The translations under genes and the position numbers were made by a program. Shown here piece after piece: positions 8,157 through 17,440 of a stretch of DNA of 64,000 bases. Under the pieces are notes generated by a model. It was not told the DNA's origin. It saw nothing but the letters and a program-made list of their open reading frames with translations, and did no database searches. Source of the DNA: Desulfovibrio sp. UIB00 (GTDB lineage: Bacteria; Desulfobacterota; Desulfovibrionia; Desulfovibrionales; Desulfovibrionaceae); assembly GCF_022508225.1 (NCBI RefSeq), contig NZ_JAETXJ010000010.1, forward strand, positions 43,753 to 107,752, in the 5' to 3' direction. Every line of letters begins with the position of its first letter. Within the stretch, counting starts at the first letter, position 1.

Positions 8157-8984
8157 CTACTTGTTGGCATTGGGGAAGAAAAGCTGTTTCCCCTTGAGCA
8201 TGTACCCGGCGATCTTCTGCTGTGTGGTCGGGGCAACCCACCAGTCTTCAAACTTCTTGGCAAGGTCGGTCTTGACCTTGGGGCACTGGGCCGGATTGAC
8301 CGTGATGACGCTGTACTGGTTGAAAAGGGCCTTGTCGCCCTCAACCACAATAGCCAGCGGGTTTTTGTCGCCCATCTTGTCGGCAAAGGTGATCCAGGTT
8401 CCACGGTCGGTGAGGGCGTATGCCTGCTTTTCGGCAGCCATGTTCAAGGTAGAGATCATGCCCTGCCCGGCAGAAAAATATTTGGGATCCTTGTCGGGCA
8501 CAATGTTGCTCTGCTGCCACAGCTTCTGCTCCGCCTTGTGCGTGCCGGACTGATCGCCACGGCTCACAAAGCCCGACTTGGTATCCAGAATACGCTTGAG
8601 CGCCTCGGCAGTGGTCTGCCCTTTCACGCCAGCGGGGTCAGCCACGGGGCCAACGATCACAAAGTCATTGTACATGACCTGACGGCGGTCCACGCCATGC
8701 CCGGCCTTGACAAATTCAAGCTCAGCCGAAGGCGCATGCACCAGCAACACGTCGGCATCACAATTTTTGGCGATTTCAAGGGCCTTGCCTGTGCCCACGG
8801 CAACCCATTTCAGCTCAATGCCGGTTTCCTGCTTGAAGACAGGCTCCAGATATTCGAGCAGGCCGGAATCCTGCGTACTGGTGGTGGTTGCCATCATGAG
8901 AGTATCAGCGGCCAGAACTGGCGCGGCGCAGGCCATGTAGCCAGCAGCGCAAGCCAGAAGCAGAAAACGGGGAAAACGGAACAT
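8157..8984 (-). CDS. tupA: Periplasmic tungstate-binding protein
   Basis: The Sec signal peptide is about 25 residues, with a hydrophobic core and cleavage near VLAAD. The mature protein begins with MATTTSTQDSGLL, the conserved anion-binding start of the TupA family, with Thr/Ser residues that hold the oxyanion. GDQSGTHKAE is the second binding loop typical of TupA. At 275 residues it has normal length. An AAGGAG lies about eight bases before the ATG. TupA proteins bind tungstate far more tightly than molybdate, a family fact. It heads the tup unit, about 165 bases downstream of tunR. Confidence 0.93.
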   Translation of the reverse strand: MFRFPRFLLLACAAGYMACAAPVLAADTLMMATTTSTQDSGLLEYLEPVFKQETGIELKWVAVGTGKALEIAKNCDADVLLVHAPSAELEFVKAGHGVDRRQVMYNDFVIVGPVADPAGVKGQTTAEALKRILDTKSGFVSRGDQSGTHKAEQKLWQQSNIVPDKDPKYFSAGQGMISTLNMAAEKQAYALTDRGTWITFADKMGDKNPLAIVVEGDKALFNQYSVITVNPAQCPKVKTDLAKKFEDWWVAPTTQQKIAGYMLKGKQLFFPNANK

Positions 8985-9149
8985 GGATCAGACTCCTTTT
9001 GAAGAGGTAATCTTAAAAGACCAACTCTGTTCAGCGCGACTTTAATCACGCTATCATGAAAAAACGGGACATAAAAGATTGCAAAAGGAGGCGCAAAACA
9101 GGGAGGCAACAAACCAGCTTCATGCGGGCCGCAGCAATATCAGAAAAAA
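8985..9149 (-). promoter_or_regulatory. tunR-tupA intergenic region
   Basis: 165 bases between the tunR stop and the tupA start, all on the minus-strand side. It is AT-richer than the flanks and is the natural place for a TunR-controlled tup promoter. I could not pick out a convincing operator by eye. Confidence 0.3.
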
Positions 9150-10211
9150 CTACTCAGCCACCAGCCGAACAGCGCTGGAGGCAAAATGGGCGTACACCTT
9201 TTTGCCGTCACGCAGATGCATGGTGTCCAGCGTGCATGTGTCGACAGTTGCCCGAAGGGTTGTGCCGTCTGACAGACCGACGCAAACAAAGGTTTCCACC
9301 ATGTCAGAGTGCAGACTTTCCACCACGCCCTTGACGCAGTTGGCAAGACTCATGGACGAGTTTTCAAGGCTCAGGACTATGCGTTCCGGGTCTACCCTCA
9401 CGCTCAGCACCTGATTTTCGTGCACTTCATGCAGGGCGGCTTCTTCCGGCGTGCAGGCCACTGCGAGCCTGAAATCAGAAAAAGTGGTTATCTCCACATA
9501 TACCTTGCGCATGCCGGTAAATATGCGGGTAACAATGCCCCAAAAAAGATTGGTTCCATCATCGGCCTCGCCGCCGTGGCAGGCACTTGCAGAGGTGCCA
9601 TTTGCCTGGACCTGCGAGGTGAGCAGCTTACGCGCTTCGCCGTCAGAAAAGTTCAGGAATGCCAGCAGTTGGTCAGCATCCTGTTGCCCGAGGAATTTGA
9701 GCACCAACGGCATGGGCACATGCAGTTCCAGCAACTCAAGCCCGCGTGAATAACGTATGGCACGTGGCCCAACGCAGGCAGACGGCAGATCCATCAAGCT
9801 GCCCACGGCATAAAATTTCTTGCGCAGAAAGCTCTGGTCAAACTGTAAAAAATCAGGCTCCGCCGCCTGCGGCAGACCAAGAATGCGCCGGATATTGCGC
9901 ATGGCGCTTACGGGCAGCAATATTTCGCGCGCATTGGAGCCAGAAACACGCAGCATGCCCGTGACGGTGTCTATGGATGAACGAAGCTCCAGCCCCAGTA
10001 CCTCGCCCAGCCGCAAGCCGCCGTAGCGCATCAGTAAAAAAATCAGATGCAGACGCGCCCGCATGGTTTTTTGCGTGCGTGTTGCGGCCTCGGCCTCCCA
10101 CTGCTCCCAGCACAGGGTCAGGCCTTCGAGTTGTTGGCGGGTCAAGTGATTGCGCATGGTTTTTCTCAACGCCACAGTAGCAGGTTGTGCCGCCGCTGTC
10201 AGCTTTCCCAA
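9150..10211 (-). CDS. tunR: Tungstate-responsive regulator, integrase-like DNA-binding domain plus two MOP domains
   Basis: Residues 1 to about 195 resemble the catalytic half of a tyrosine recombinase: GGLRLGEVLGLEL around the first Arg, GPRAIRYSRG in place of the HxxR box, and LAFLNFSD where the nucleophile Tyr would be. The box His is Arg and the Tyr position appears to be Phe, so it should bind DNA without cutting it. Two MOP/TOBE oxyanion-binding domains follow: one from about NLFWGIVTRIF to RIVLSLE, one from about SMSLANCVKGVVE to VRLVAE. This matches the TunR family described in sulfate reducers. It probably represses or controls tupABC, aor and moeA according to tungstate. The start is uncertain: TTG at 10211, or ATG at 10157. 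Confidence 0.85.
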   Translation of the reverse strand: MGKLTAAAQPATVALRKTMRNHLTRQQLEGLTLCWEQWEAEAATRTQKTMRARLHLIFLLMRYGGLRLGEVLGLELRSSIDTVTGMLRVSGSNAREILLPVSAMRNIRRILGLPQAAEPDFLQFDQSFLRKKFYAVGSLMDLPSACVGPRAIRYSRGLELLELHVPMPLVLKFLGQQDADQLLAFLNFSDGEARKLLTSQVQANGTSASACHGGEADDGTNLFWGIVTRIFTGMRKVYVEITTFSDFRLAVACTPEEAALHEVHENQVLSVRVDPERIVLSLENSSMSLANCVKGVVESLHSDMVETFVCVGLSDGTTLRATVDTCTLDTMHLRDGKKVYAHFASSAVRLVAE

Positions 10212-10617
10212 TTCCTCTGTTGCGCTTGCGCCTCAAACGCACTGAAGGATGGTGCAAAAATCCGGGAATACGCGTGCCATACCCTACTCATACTACAACT
10301 TCAAAGAACCTGCCAAGAGTGCAACATGGAAACAATGAATTTGCAATAAACACTCATATATTAATGGCATTGAAAACTTCTGGGCCTTCGCCAAGACGCG
10401 CCTTGTGCGCTTTAGTGGGCTGGCAAAACACACATTTTACTTTCATTTGAAATAATGCGAATTCTGCTTTAATCACAGAAACGAGGATCTTTACAAATTC
10501 GTCCTCAAAATGCTCAGAAAAAGACCTCTCTGCTTGGCATGAAACTTTGATATTGTAGCATATTGATTGGAATTTTTTTCGCTTAACGGGTCACGATCAA
10601 GCCCTTCGTTCCCCATA
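10212..10617. other. Gene-poor AT-rich spacer upstream of tunR
   Basis: About 400 bases between the terminator of the upstream operon and tunR. AT content is clearly higher from 10330 to 10600. It should contain the tunR promoter. A 30-codon minus-strand ORF (10354-10446) with a CxxC pair is present but too short to call. Confidence 0.35.
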
Positions 10618-10662
10618 CAAAAAGCCGCCCCTGATCTTCAGCAAAAAAGATCAGGGGCGGCT
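10618..10662 (-). terminator. Strong intrinsic terminator of the sulfatase-to-OMP operon
   Basis: Perfect 16-bp stem: arms 10623-10638 and 10647-10662, loop of eight. On the minus strand it is followed at once by TTTTT. It lies 36 bases after the stop of the outer-membrane protein gene and closes the minus-strand unit that begins near 16.7 kb. Confidence 0.93.
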
Positions 10663-10697
10663 ACCTTCCCTTCAGGCTGTGCCAAAAGAGCTTTTAT

Positions 10698-11519
10698 CTA
10701 GAATGTCAGCGCCAACCCCACAACAGGGCCATGCTGAACAGCGTTGACCTTGAAGTTATCCCTGCCGCTGCCGGATTCATAGTTCAGCCCAACGGCGCGA
10801 TAGCCCAGGATGGCGGTGGCATTTTTCCAAAAATTATAGCCCACTACGCCCATGGCGTCCCACGTGTTGGTTGAGGCAGCCCCAAAGCCGCCCACCCCGC
10901 CACGCAAATCCATGAACCAGTGTTTATCCAGATGAATGGTCGTTCGCGCGCCCACGATCGGGTCTACCCAGCTTCTGTATATGCGGCTGGATGCTTCCAG
11001 TTGCTGATATTCCGCGCTCAAGCCCATTTCCATAGTCCAGATTCTCACGCCACCCAGAATATCGAAGCTTATCTTGCCGCCATTGTCGTTGAGCGGCACG
11101 GTGCCCAAGCGGTAAAATGCAGCAACGTCAGACATTGTGGACGTCATCTGCCCGTCAAGCGAAACACCCTTACGCGAAGTCTGCTCGCCCATGCGCGCAT
11201 AATTGACCTCGGCAATCAAGCCCACCTTATCCCGGTAGTACATTTCCATGTGGGCCATGGCAGCAAAGTTCAAGTACTTTTCCAACTGCCCAAAGCTGTT
11301 TGATACGTGGGTTTCATGTCCCCTGGCCCCCAGGGTGCCGGTAAAGCCCGTAAGCCAGCCGTATGGAATCAGCACCAGCTTGAAGTCGCTTTGAGCGCTT
11401 TCATCCGCCTCTGCCGGGGCAGGCTCGACAGCCAGAGCACCACAGACAGGCGCACATACCATAAAGACCAAAACTGACAGAGACAAAACCAGTGAGGCCG
11501 CACGCTGTTTCATATTCAT
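10698..11519 (-). CDS. Outer-membrane beta-barrel protein
   Basis: A 273-residue exported protein with a signal peptide of about 30 residues (hydrophobic SLVLSLSVLVFMVC, cleavage near GALA). The mature part alternates short amphipathic strands such as FKLVLIPYGWLTGF, KVGLIAEVNYARMG and WFMDLRGGVGGFG. It ends in GLALTF, the C-terminal Phe expected of a BamA-recognised barrel. It is probably an eight- to twelve-stranded channel or receptor; the exact family is not recognised. It is the last gene of the run, 41 bases after the amidohydrolase and just before a strong terminator. It may bring the substrate of the upstream periplasmic hydrolases through the outer membrane, which is an inference. 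Confidence 0.72.
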   Translation of the reverse strand: MNMKQRAASLVLSLSVLVFMVCAPVCGALAVEPAPAEADESAQSDFKLVLIPYGWLTGFTGTLGARGHETHVSNSFGQLEKYLNFAAMAHMEMYYRDKVGLIAEVNYARMGEQTSRKGVSLDGQMTSTMSDVAAFYRLGTVPLNDNGGKISFDILGGVRIWTMEMGLSAEYQQLEASSRIYRSWVDPIVGARTTIHLDKHWFMDLRGGVGGFGAASTNTWDAMGVVGYNFWKNATAILGYRAVGLNYESGSGRDNFKVNAVQHGPVVGLALTF

Positions 11520-11560
11520 AGTGCTTCCCTTTTGTGTACGCTACCAACGGCGGCTTGTGG

Positions 11561-12661
11561 CTACGGGGCTGGCTTGGCCGAATCTGTCACGTCCTTGTAA
11601 TCGGGCTGGGTCATTATGGGAATGACTTTAGGCCCTGAGGCATTTGACAGGGCCTTGAGCACATCGACCATCGACCAGTTTTTATTGTAGTAGGTGCGGA
11701 AGTAGTAGCGCAGGCGTTCGGTGTCGCCCACCACAGACCAGATGGTCATGTCATACTTGTCACCTTCGGGAGTTTTCTGGCGCACGGCCCCCTTGGGAAT
11801 ATCGGCGTTATCAATAAGCGTCATGGCCAGATTCACGCCGGCATCGGGGCCGCTGACAGGCAGGGCGGTCTGCGTCAGAGCCACAAAGCGCACAAATCGG
11901 CTGGGAGGAGTGTAATCACCGGGCAAGCCCAGCATGCCGGAGCCCTGCCCCGTGGGGTAGATGGAGAAACCTTTCAGATCAAGTTTGGGAACGCCGTTGG
12001 CGGAGAGATTCACGTAGTTGGAAAGGTTGATGACCATCCAGTCAAAGGGCGGCGAATTGGTCATGACTCCCAGAGGGTTGTCATAAACATTAAGGCGGCC
12101 TTCCATGTATTCAATAACAATGCAATTCCCCCCGGCGTCGTGCACCACGTAATGCATGGGCAGACTGATCGGCACGATCGAGGGAGCTTCGCAAACTCGT
12201 ATGTTTTTGAGGCCTTCACGCACTTCATCTGCCGTGGCAAAATTGGAAAGCAGCCAGTTGGCCACTTCAAAATTGGCAATGGTCTTGGTTGAAAAGGCGG
12301 GATCATAAGGCTGATACCCGGCATACCCGGAAAAGAACAGCATGCCGACTATCAGGCCTTTTTCATTCATGCCATCGCTGACCAGGGGCGGGCCGTAATC
12401 ACGCATGCCGACAAAGCCATATTTTGACGTCCACGTGGCGCCCTCCTGCCTGCCATCGGGCAATGTGCCCCTCATGACAGTGCCCTTGGGCATCACGGCA
12501 ACCTGAGGCTGGTCAGATGTGGAGAACTCCATTGTTCGGGCATAAAAAACGTGCCCTTCCGTGGATTTCACCCTGAGGCTGGTGCAGGCCTGCGACTGCA
12601 TAACCGCACCAACTGTAACCGCCGCCACCAGAGCTAACCCCAATAAGATTCTTGGCGCCAT
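11561..12661 (-). CDS. Periplasmic choloylglycine hydrolase / penicillin V acylase family Ntn hydrolase
   Basis: Members cut linear amide bonds in conjugated bile acids, penicillin V or N-acyl homoserine lactones. A 25-residue signal peptide is followed directly by Cys26 (QACTSLR), which becomes the N-terminal nucleophile after cleavage. Other family residues are visible: the Arg in YARTMEF, GMNEKGL, the Asn in MTNSPPFDWM and the Arg in SRFVRF. At 366 residues it has the length of Gram-negative members. The substrate cannot be told from the sequence; bile-salt hydrolysis that releases taurine or glycine is attractive for a gut sulfidogen but unproven. The gene lies between the cytochrome (142 bases upstream) and the outer-membrane barrel (41 bases downstream). 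Confidence 0.85.
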   Translation of the reverse strand: MAPRILLGLALVAAVTVGAVMQSQACTSLRVKSTEGHVFYARTMEFSTSDQPQVAVMPKGTVMRGTLPDGRQEGATWTSKYGFVGMRDYGPPLVSDGMNEKGLIVGMLFFSGYAGYQPYDPAFSTKTIANFEVANWLLSNFATADEVREGLKNIRVCEAPSIVPISLPMHYVVHDAGGNCIVIEYMEGRLNVYDNPLGVMTNSPPFDWMVINLSNYVNLSANGVPKLDLKGFSIYPTGQGSGMLGLPGDYTPPSRFVRFVALTQTALPVSGPDAGVNLAMTLIDNADIPKGAVRQKTPEGDKYDMTIWSVVGDTERLRYYFRTYYNKNWSMVDVLKALSNASGPKVIPIMTQPDYKDVTDSAKPAP

Positions 12662-12803
12662 ACCTACCCACCTTGCTGATTATTCATCCTACATGGACAA
12701 TTGCCCCTCTCCACTTTTGAACTTCACAAACCATTACCGTCAAATTACTGCTGCCCGCAAATACGGCAGCGTACATTGCAGATCGCAGCCAGCATACCCG
12801 CAC

Positions 12804-14999
12804 TCACTGCGCCTGCTGAGCAAAACTTTTTGCGCACGCGTTCTCGATATCTGTATCGCCGCTGATCTGGCGGATGGCCTGGGCGTAACGCTGATTGCCG
12901 CCTTGCATGCCAGCGGCCTGACACAGATACCCCAGAGCCTTGGCGCGGTCAGTTCTGGCAGCAAGAAGACCAAGATTATAGGCGGCGTCAGACATGGTCG
13001 GGGCAAGGCGTAAAGCCTTGAGCAGCATTTGCTCTGCCTCCGCCCGGAAGCCTCTCTCTGCCAGTATCAGGCCAAGATTATAGGCAATGGCTGCATTGTC
13101 GGGATCAATATCGTATGCTTTGCGCAAGGAAGCTTCCGCCCCGGCCATGCTGCCCAGACGGGCCAGAGCCATGGCGGAATTAACATGGGCGGCGCTGGCG
13201 TCCGGGCGCAGACGCAAAGCGGCCTCATAAGCCGAAAGGGCCGCTGCGGGTTCGCCCGAGCGCAACAGGTAGTTGCCGCGATTATAACTGCCCGCCCAGT
13301 CATCGGCTCTGGCAGAAAAGGATTGCTCCAGTTCCTCTCTGGCCTTGGCAACAGCTTGTCGCGAGGATTCAGGGATATTCTGGCTCTGCACGCCAGCCAA
13401 TGCCTCGGCGGCCCGAACCCGCACAAGCCGGGAGGGATCAACGCAAGCCTTGGCAAGGGCGTTCACGGTGACTGCTTCGCGATTTTCGGCCAGCGAGGCA
13501 GCGGCACTGGCGCGGACCAGTTCGGATTCATCGTTCAGGGCAGCGCGAACCATCGGCCACTTGGCGCTGTCCAGGCAGGCGCGCAGCAGGCGCAACATGG
13601 ATGCTGCGTAGACAGCATCCCGCCCCGGCTCCGTCAGGGAGGCAAGCATGGCTGGCAATTGGCTGAAATTACGCTGCCGCGCATCCAGAATATGCCGGGC
13701 GCGGGCCAGCACAGGGGCCTGATAATCCCTGGGCCGCCATTGGCGCACAAGGGCATCTGCCCATGCGGCGTCCTTGTCCGGATGGCAACCAAGGCAGGCG
13801 TTTGGCGAGCCAAAACTGGCAGTTGCGGCAGGCGTGGGCGGGCGCATGGAGTGGTCGCTCCGGCTCATGCGGGCAAAGTCCGTCTTGGGCATATGACATG
13901 AAATGCAGCGGGAGCCGGGGCTTTCCGGCTTGTGCCGGGTGTGTTTGTCCAGCCCGGCCTCCTTGTCCTTATGGCAAGGCAGGCATGCCTGATCTGGATC
14001 CTTGGCCTGACGGAAACGCCCGCTGGAGGTATGGCAAAATATGCATTCCAGTTTACCCGCGCGCACGCAGGGGGCAGAAAGCCATGATGTGAAGGTGAAG
14101 TTTTCCCCCAGGTCGCGCCCGTCTGGATAGTAATCCTCATTTTCCAGCAGGATCAGATCAAAGTGGTCAAAAAAGCGTTCGCCAGGGCGGAATGAATCCG
14201 TGATGGGCGACATCTTCGCATGACACGAGGCACAGGAATCGTCGCGCTGCTGGCGATCCAGATCTTTTTTTATACGGATGATTTTCAGATCCGCAGGCGG
14301 CTTTCCCGGTTGCGCGGCAAGGCAAACGTCATTGTGAGCCTGCGACGGCCCGTGACATGTTTCGCAGTTGATGCCCGGCTCACGCCATGTGGTGCGGTAG
14401 CTGTCGCTTGCCGCATCATAATTGGTGGTCAGCTGGCTGACATGGCAGGCGTGGCAGGAGGTATTGAAGGTGTAGGCGCGGTCGCGCCAGTTGAGGCCCT
14501 CGTGCCCGCCAGCCCGAAAGTGGGGGCTGTGCCGCGTTGCACTGTCTGCAACTGCAAACCACTGGCGACTGCGCACGTCAAAAGCCAGAGGCAGGGTCTG
14601 CAAGCGCCCGCGCTCAAGGGTTGTAAGAAAATAATAAACGTTTTTGCCGCCGAGCACCTGCGCAATGGCGTAGTCGTGTTCGCCGTCCGGGCCCGTCTCG
14701 CGCACAAAACCCAGCCCCGGCCCGCAATAGGCGCGGTACACCCGCCCGCCGGATTCAATGCCCTGATCCTGCGGGGCCAGCTGCGCCCCAACCGTGGCAT
14801 CTGTATACGGCTGCATGGCCAGCCCGTGACGGGATGTGGACCAGAGGGAATAAAATTTTTCGTGGCAGCCCTTGCAGCTTTGCGAACCGGCAAATCCCTC
14901 GGCGGCATCGGCGGCAAGAGTCGCGTCCGGCCCGCAGACAAGGGCAAGCCCCAGCAACAGGGCCTGCCCGCATCTGCATATATTCTCCGCTATGTTCAA
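12804..14999 (-). CDS. Eight-heme c-type cytochrome with HEAT-like and TPR repeats
   Basis: A 731-residue periplasmic protein. The signal peptide is roughly residues 1-30 (LLLGLALVCG, cleavage near TLAAD). The first 400 residues carry eight CxxCH heme sites: CKGCH, CHACH, CETCH, CASCH, CIFCH, CLPCH, CISCH and CLGCH. Residues of about 430-560 look like HEAT-type helical repeats (ESELVRASAAASLAEN, SRLVRVRAAEALAG). The last 150 residues are three or so TPRs (SYNRGNYLLRSGEPAAALSAY and following). The start appears to be TTG, two bases after the sulfatase stop, so the two genes are translationally coupled. It is probably an electron-transfer or catalytic multiheme protein that recruits partners through its repeats. 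The partner enzyme is unknown. Confidence 0.88.
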   Translation of the reverse strand: MNIAENICRCGQALLLGLALVCGPDATLAADAAEGFAGSQSCKGCHEKFYSLWSTSRHGLAMQPYTDATVGAQLAPQDQGIESGGRVYRAYCGPGLGFVRETGPDGEHDYAIAQVLGGKNVYYFLTTLERGRLQTLPLAFDVRSRQWFAVADSATRHSPHFRAGGHEGLNWRDRAYTFNTSCHACHVSQLTTNYDAASDSYRTTWREPGINCETCHGPSQAHNDVCLAAQPGKPPADLKIIRIKKDLDRQQRDDSCASCHAKMSPITDSFRPGERFFDHFDLILLENEDYYPDGRDLGENFTFTSWLSAPCVRAGKLECIFCHTSSGRFRQAKDPDQACLPCHKDKEAGLDKHTRHKPESPGSRCISCHMPKTDFARMSRSDHSMRPPTPAATASFGSPNACLGCHPDKDAAWADALVRQWRPRDYQAPVLARARHILDARQRNFSQLPAMLASLTEPGRDAVYAASMLRLLRACLDSAKWPMVRAALNDESELVRASAAASLAENREAVTVNALAKACVDPSRLVRVRAAEALAGVQSQNIPESSRQAVAKAREELEQSFSARADDWAGSYNRGNYLLRSGEPAAALSAYEAALRLRPDASAAHVNSAMALARLGSMAGAEASLRKAYDIDPDNAAIAYNLGLILAERGFRAEAEQMLLKALRLAPTMSDAAYNLGLLAARTDRAKALGYLCQAAGMQGGNQRYAQAIRQISGDTDIENACAKSFAQQAQ

Positions 15000-15001
15000 G
15001 C

Positions 15002-16684
15002 CTAGTACCCTGGCAGGCGGAAATTGGGCGGATACTTTTGCAACACGCCACGGTAGCGGCCAAATTCCGAATTGATGACATTCCCCACCGGTATGTGGCG
15101 AATACCCACGGAATCGTCTTCCTGCGGATTTGTGTACAGGTTGAACATCACAAGGCCGCCGGTTTTTTCAACGATGCCGCCGGTAAAGCCGCCATTGTAA
15201 CCCTTGCGGGTGATCATGTCGGTGATCTGCACAGCCTTGTGCAACTTGAACTCGTCAATGCGCACAGCCGCAAAGGTGGTGCCCAGCCAGTACAGGATGC
15301 TTCGCCTGTTGGAATTGCCCTTGTCCGCCAGCAGGAAGGAAAGCTGGTCGATGCCGTCCACATAACGGTCTGGGGGCAGCAGCTTGGCAAGCTCTGCTCC
15401 GGGCTTGCCAGCGAGGGAAAGCGCTGTAGGCAAAATGTCCGCAAGGTCAAAGAGACCTTCTGTCTTGCGGGGGGAGATCACGCCCTTGAAATAGGCAAAC
15501 GTGGGAACGCGGGTGCCGCCTTCCCAGGTAGTGCCCTTGTATCCACGGAAAGGCGAACGGCCATAGGGCGAGACTTCACCTTCCGGCCCGTTATCCGAGG
15601 TAAAAATAACCAGCGTGTTGTCAATCTGGCCGGAATCCTCAAGGGCCTTCATCAGGCGGGCGAAGACATCGTCCATCTCAACCATGCAGTCGGAATACGG
15701 CGTGCAGGCGCGGGATCTGCCCAGATACTTGTCGCTGGGATAGTTATCAAAATGACATCCGCGCGTGCCAAAATACAGAAAGAAAGGCTTGGGATTTTTT
15801 GCCTGAGCCTTGATGAAATTTTCACCGTAGGTCGTCAGGTCGTCATCCAGATGCTTGATGCTGTCGAGGTCAATAACCCGCAGATCCTTGCAGCCTTTTT
15901 CGCCTTTTTTGCACTGCACTTCGCTGTGGCTGAAGGGGGCGTTTTCAAAAGCGGCAAAACGGGGGGGATTAAGGGCAATCTCTGGGTTGGCATTGATGTC
16001 GCGCCACTCCGTGTATTCGTCAGAAACCGAAAGGAATCCACGAAAATCGTCAAAGCCGACATTGTTGGGCAGGGAGCCTTCGTTTTCACCCATGTGCCAC
16101 TTCCCTATGCCCTGGGTCACATAGCCCTGATCGGAAAGCAGTTTTGCAATGGTGATGGCCCCGTCCAGACCGCCCGCCTGCCCGTACATGGGCGGGTACT
16201 GCAAGCCGTGATGCACCGGAAGCTGCCCGGTCATGATGGTGGCGCGGGTTGGCGTGCAGCTTGGCTGCGAATACGCGGAGGTCATGATAAGCCCTTCGGA
16301 AGCGAATTTGTCCAGCGAGGGAGTATCGTTGCCCACGGCTATGCCGCCGCCGTTAAAGCCCACATCCATCCAGCCAACGTCATCAAGCACAAAAACCAGG
16401 ATGTTGGGTTTTTTACCGAACTTTTTTTCCAGAGCAGCCAGTTTTTCCCGAACGGCCTTGTCCTGATCTGGATGGGGAATGACAGGCTCCAGATTGTCGG
16501 CGATTTTAACGCCGGGGACAGTCAGATACTGGTCGGGGTGGGGATACCCCTTGGCTTGAACGGGGCCTGATGACGTCCCCCTGTCGTTTTGCGCAAGGGA
16601 GGTTCCTGAAACAAGCGCCATTGCCCCCAGCTGCATGAGGGTCAGGGCAGAACACAAACAGATAAAACGCAAGAATTTATCCAT
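15002..16684 (-). CDS. Secreted arylsulfatase-type sulfatase
   Basis: It hydrolyses sulfate esters, releasing inorganic sulfate, in the periplasm or outside. The signal peptide covers about residues 1-30. The metal-binding start is NILVFVLDDVGWMDVG. The type-I sulfatase signature is SCTPTRATIMTG, with Cys143 to be converted to formylglycine by FGE or anSME (neither is in this window). FTSDNGPEG and WEGGTRVP are further conserved motifs. At 560 residues it has normal length. The ATG at 16684 is preceded by GGAGGA at five bases; a TTG 15 bases upstream is less likely. It heads the four-gene minus-strand unit. Freed sulfate could feed respiration in a sulfate reducer, which is an inference. Confidence 0.9.
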   Translation of the reverse strand: MDKFLRFICLCSALTLMQLGAMALVSGTSLAQNDRGTSSGPVQAKGYPHPDQYLTVPGVKIADNLEPVIPHPDQDKAVREKLAALEKKFGKKPNILVFVLDDVGWMDVGFNGGGIAVGNDTPSLDKFASEGLIMTSAYSQPSCTPTRATIMTGQLPVHHGLQYPPMYGQAGGLDGAITIAKLLSDQGYVTQGIGKWHMGENEGSLPNNVGFDDFRGFLSVSDEYTEWRDINANPEIALNPPRFAAFENAPFSHSEVQCKKGEKGCKDLRVIDLDSIKHLDDDLTTYGENFIKAQAKNPKPFFLYFGTRGCHFDNYPSDKYLGRSRACTPYSDCMVEMDDVFARLMKALEDSGQIDNTLVIFTSDNGPEGEVSPYGRSPFRGYKGTTWEGGTRVPTFAYFKGVISPRKTEGLFDLADILPTALSLAGKPGAELAKLLPPDRYVDGIDQLSFLLADKGNSNRRSILYWLGTTFAAVRIDEFKLHKAVQITDMITRKGYNGGFTGGIVEKTGGLVMFNLYTNPQEDDSVGIRHIPVGNVINSEFGRYRGVLQKYPPNFRLPGY

Positions 16685-17440
16685 GCTTCCTCCGAACAAC
16701 AGTGCTTAGCTGAAGATGTTCAAAAAAATAGCATTGTAAATACTGCTTGACTAGATAAAAAATTACTATTTCGCGATATTCGTAACCATAATGATTCTAT
16801 AACTTTTATTTTTACATCATATTATTATGGCATATTTTCAGTACAAAATTGTTATACCGGCTTGAAATATAAAACATTCATGTCCGATCATTTTTACTTT
16901 TATATAACCTGTCTACAATATTGTTTTTATGATTTTTATAAACTTCAAAGAGACACGCGTCACCAACAACAAACTACAAACACGATATATTAATAAAATA
17001 AATTTTATCATACATCACCTTTGTGAACCTTGGTCATAACCTTAAGAAATAAAAAATATATACATAGAGCAATTAATATATCATCCCACACCATATTTTC
17101 TATGCGCGTCAAAGAATGGTACGTGCATGAAACGCTTCTCTCCAGTTATGGCATAAGGCCCGAACCAGCAGATACTTGATCAATATTAACCTGTGCGCAG
17201 AGCAGCAGCCCCCTTTGCGTGCCTTAAATACCGGTGGATATTTTTACCCTGCCACCCAAGCCAACAAAAAGTTCCATTATTTTAGATTGTTATATTTTAT
17301 CTAACTATTTTTATTCAAAAAACATACGGCATCATGTAAACTTGGAGCCACAGCGAGTAGGTGGTGCCGCACCCCACTGCATGCGGGCAAATCGGCTTCC
17401 ACTGTACCCGACTGAATTCCTTTCAAATGATGGTGAGATC
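16685..17440. other. AT-rich divergent intergenic region
   Basis: About 750 bases with no convincing gene. From 16720 to 17110 the DNA is strikingly AT-rich compared with both neighbours. It must hold promoters for the sulfatase operon (minus) and the PAS-GGDEF-EAL gene (plus). The plus-strand frame is open from 17234, but the residues before 17441 look non-coding and lack a ribosome-binding site. Confidence 0.5.

Noticed and set aside
9150..10211. Phage integrase that could mobilise the island
   Set aside because: It has C-terminal MOP domains, lacks the catalytic Tyr, and lies 32 kb from the island beside tungsten genes.
10354..10446. 30-codon minus-strand ORF with CVFC motif
   Set aside because: Too short, no clear ribosome-binding site; could equally be chance in an AT-rich spacer.
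14834..16570. Plus-strand frame of 578 codons opposite the sulfatase gene
   Set aside because: Antisense shadow of a GC-rich gene with an intact sulfatase signature on the other strand.
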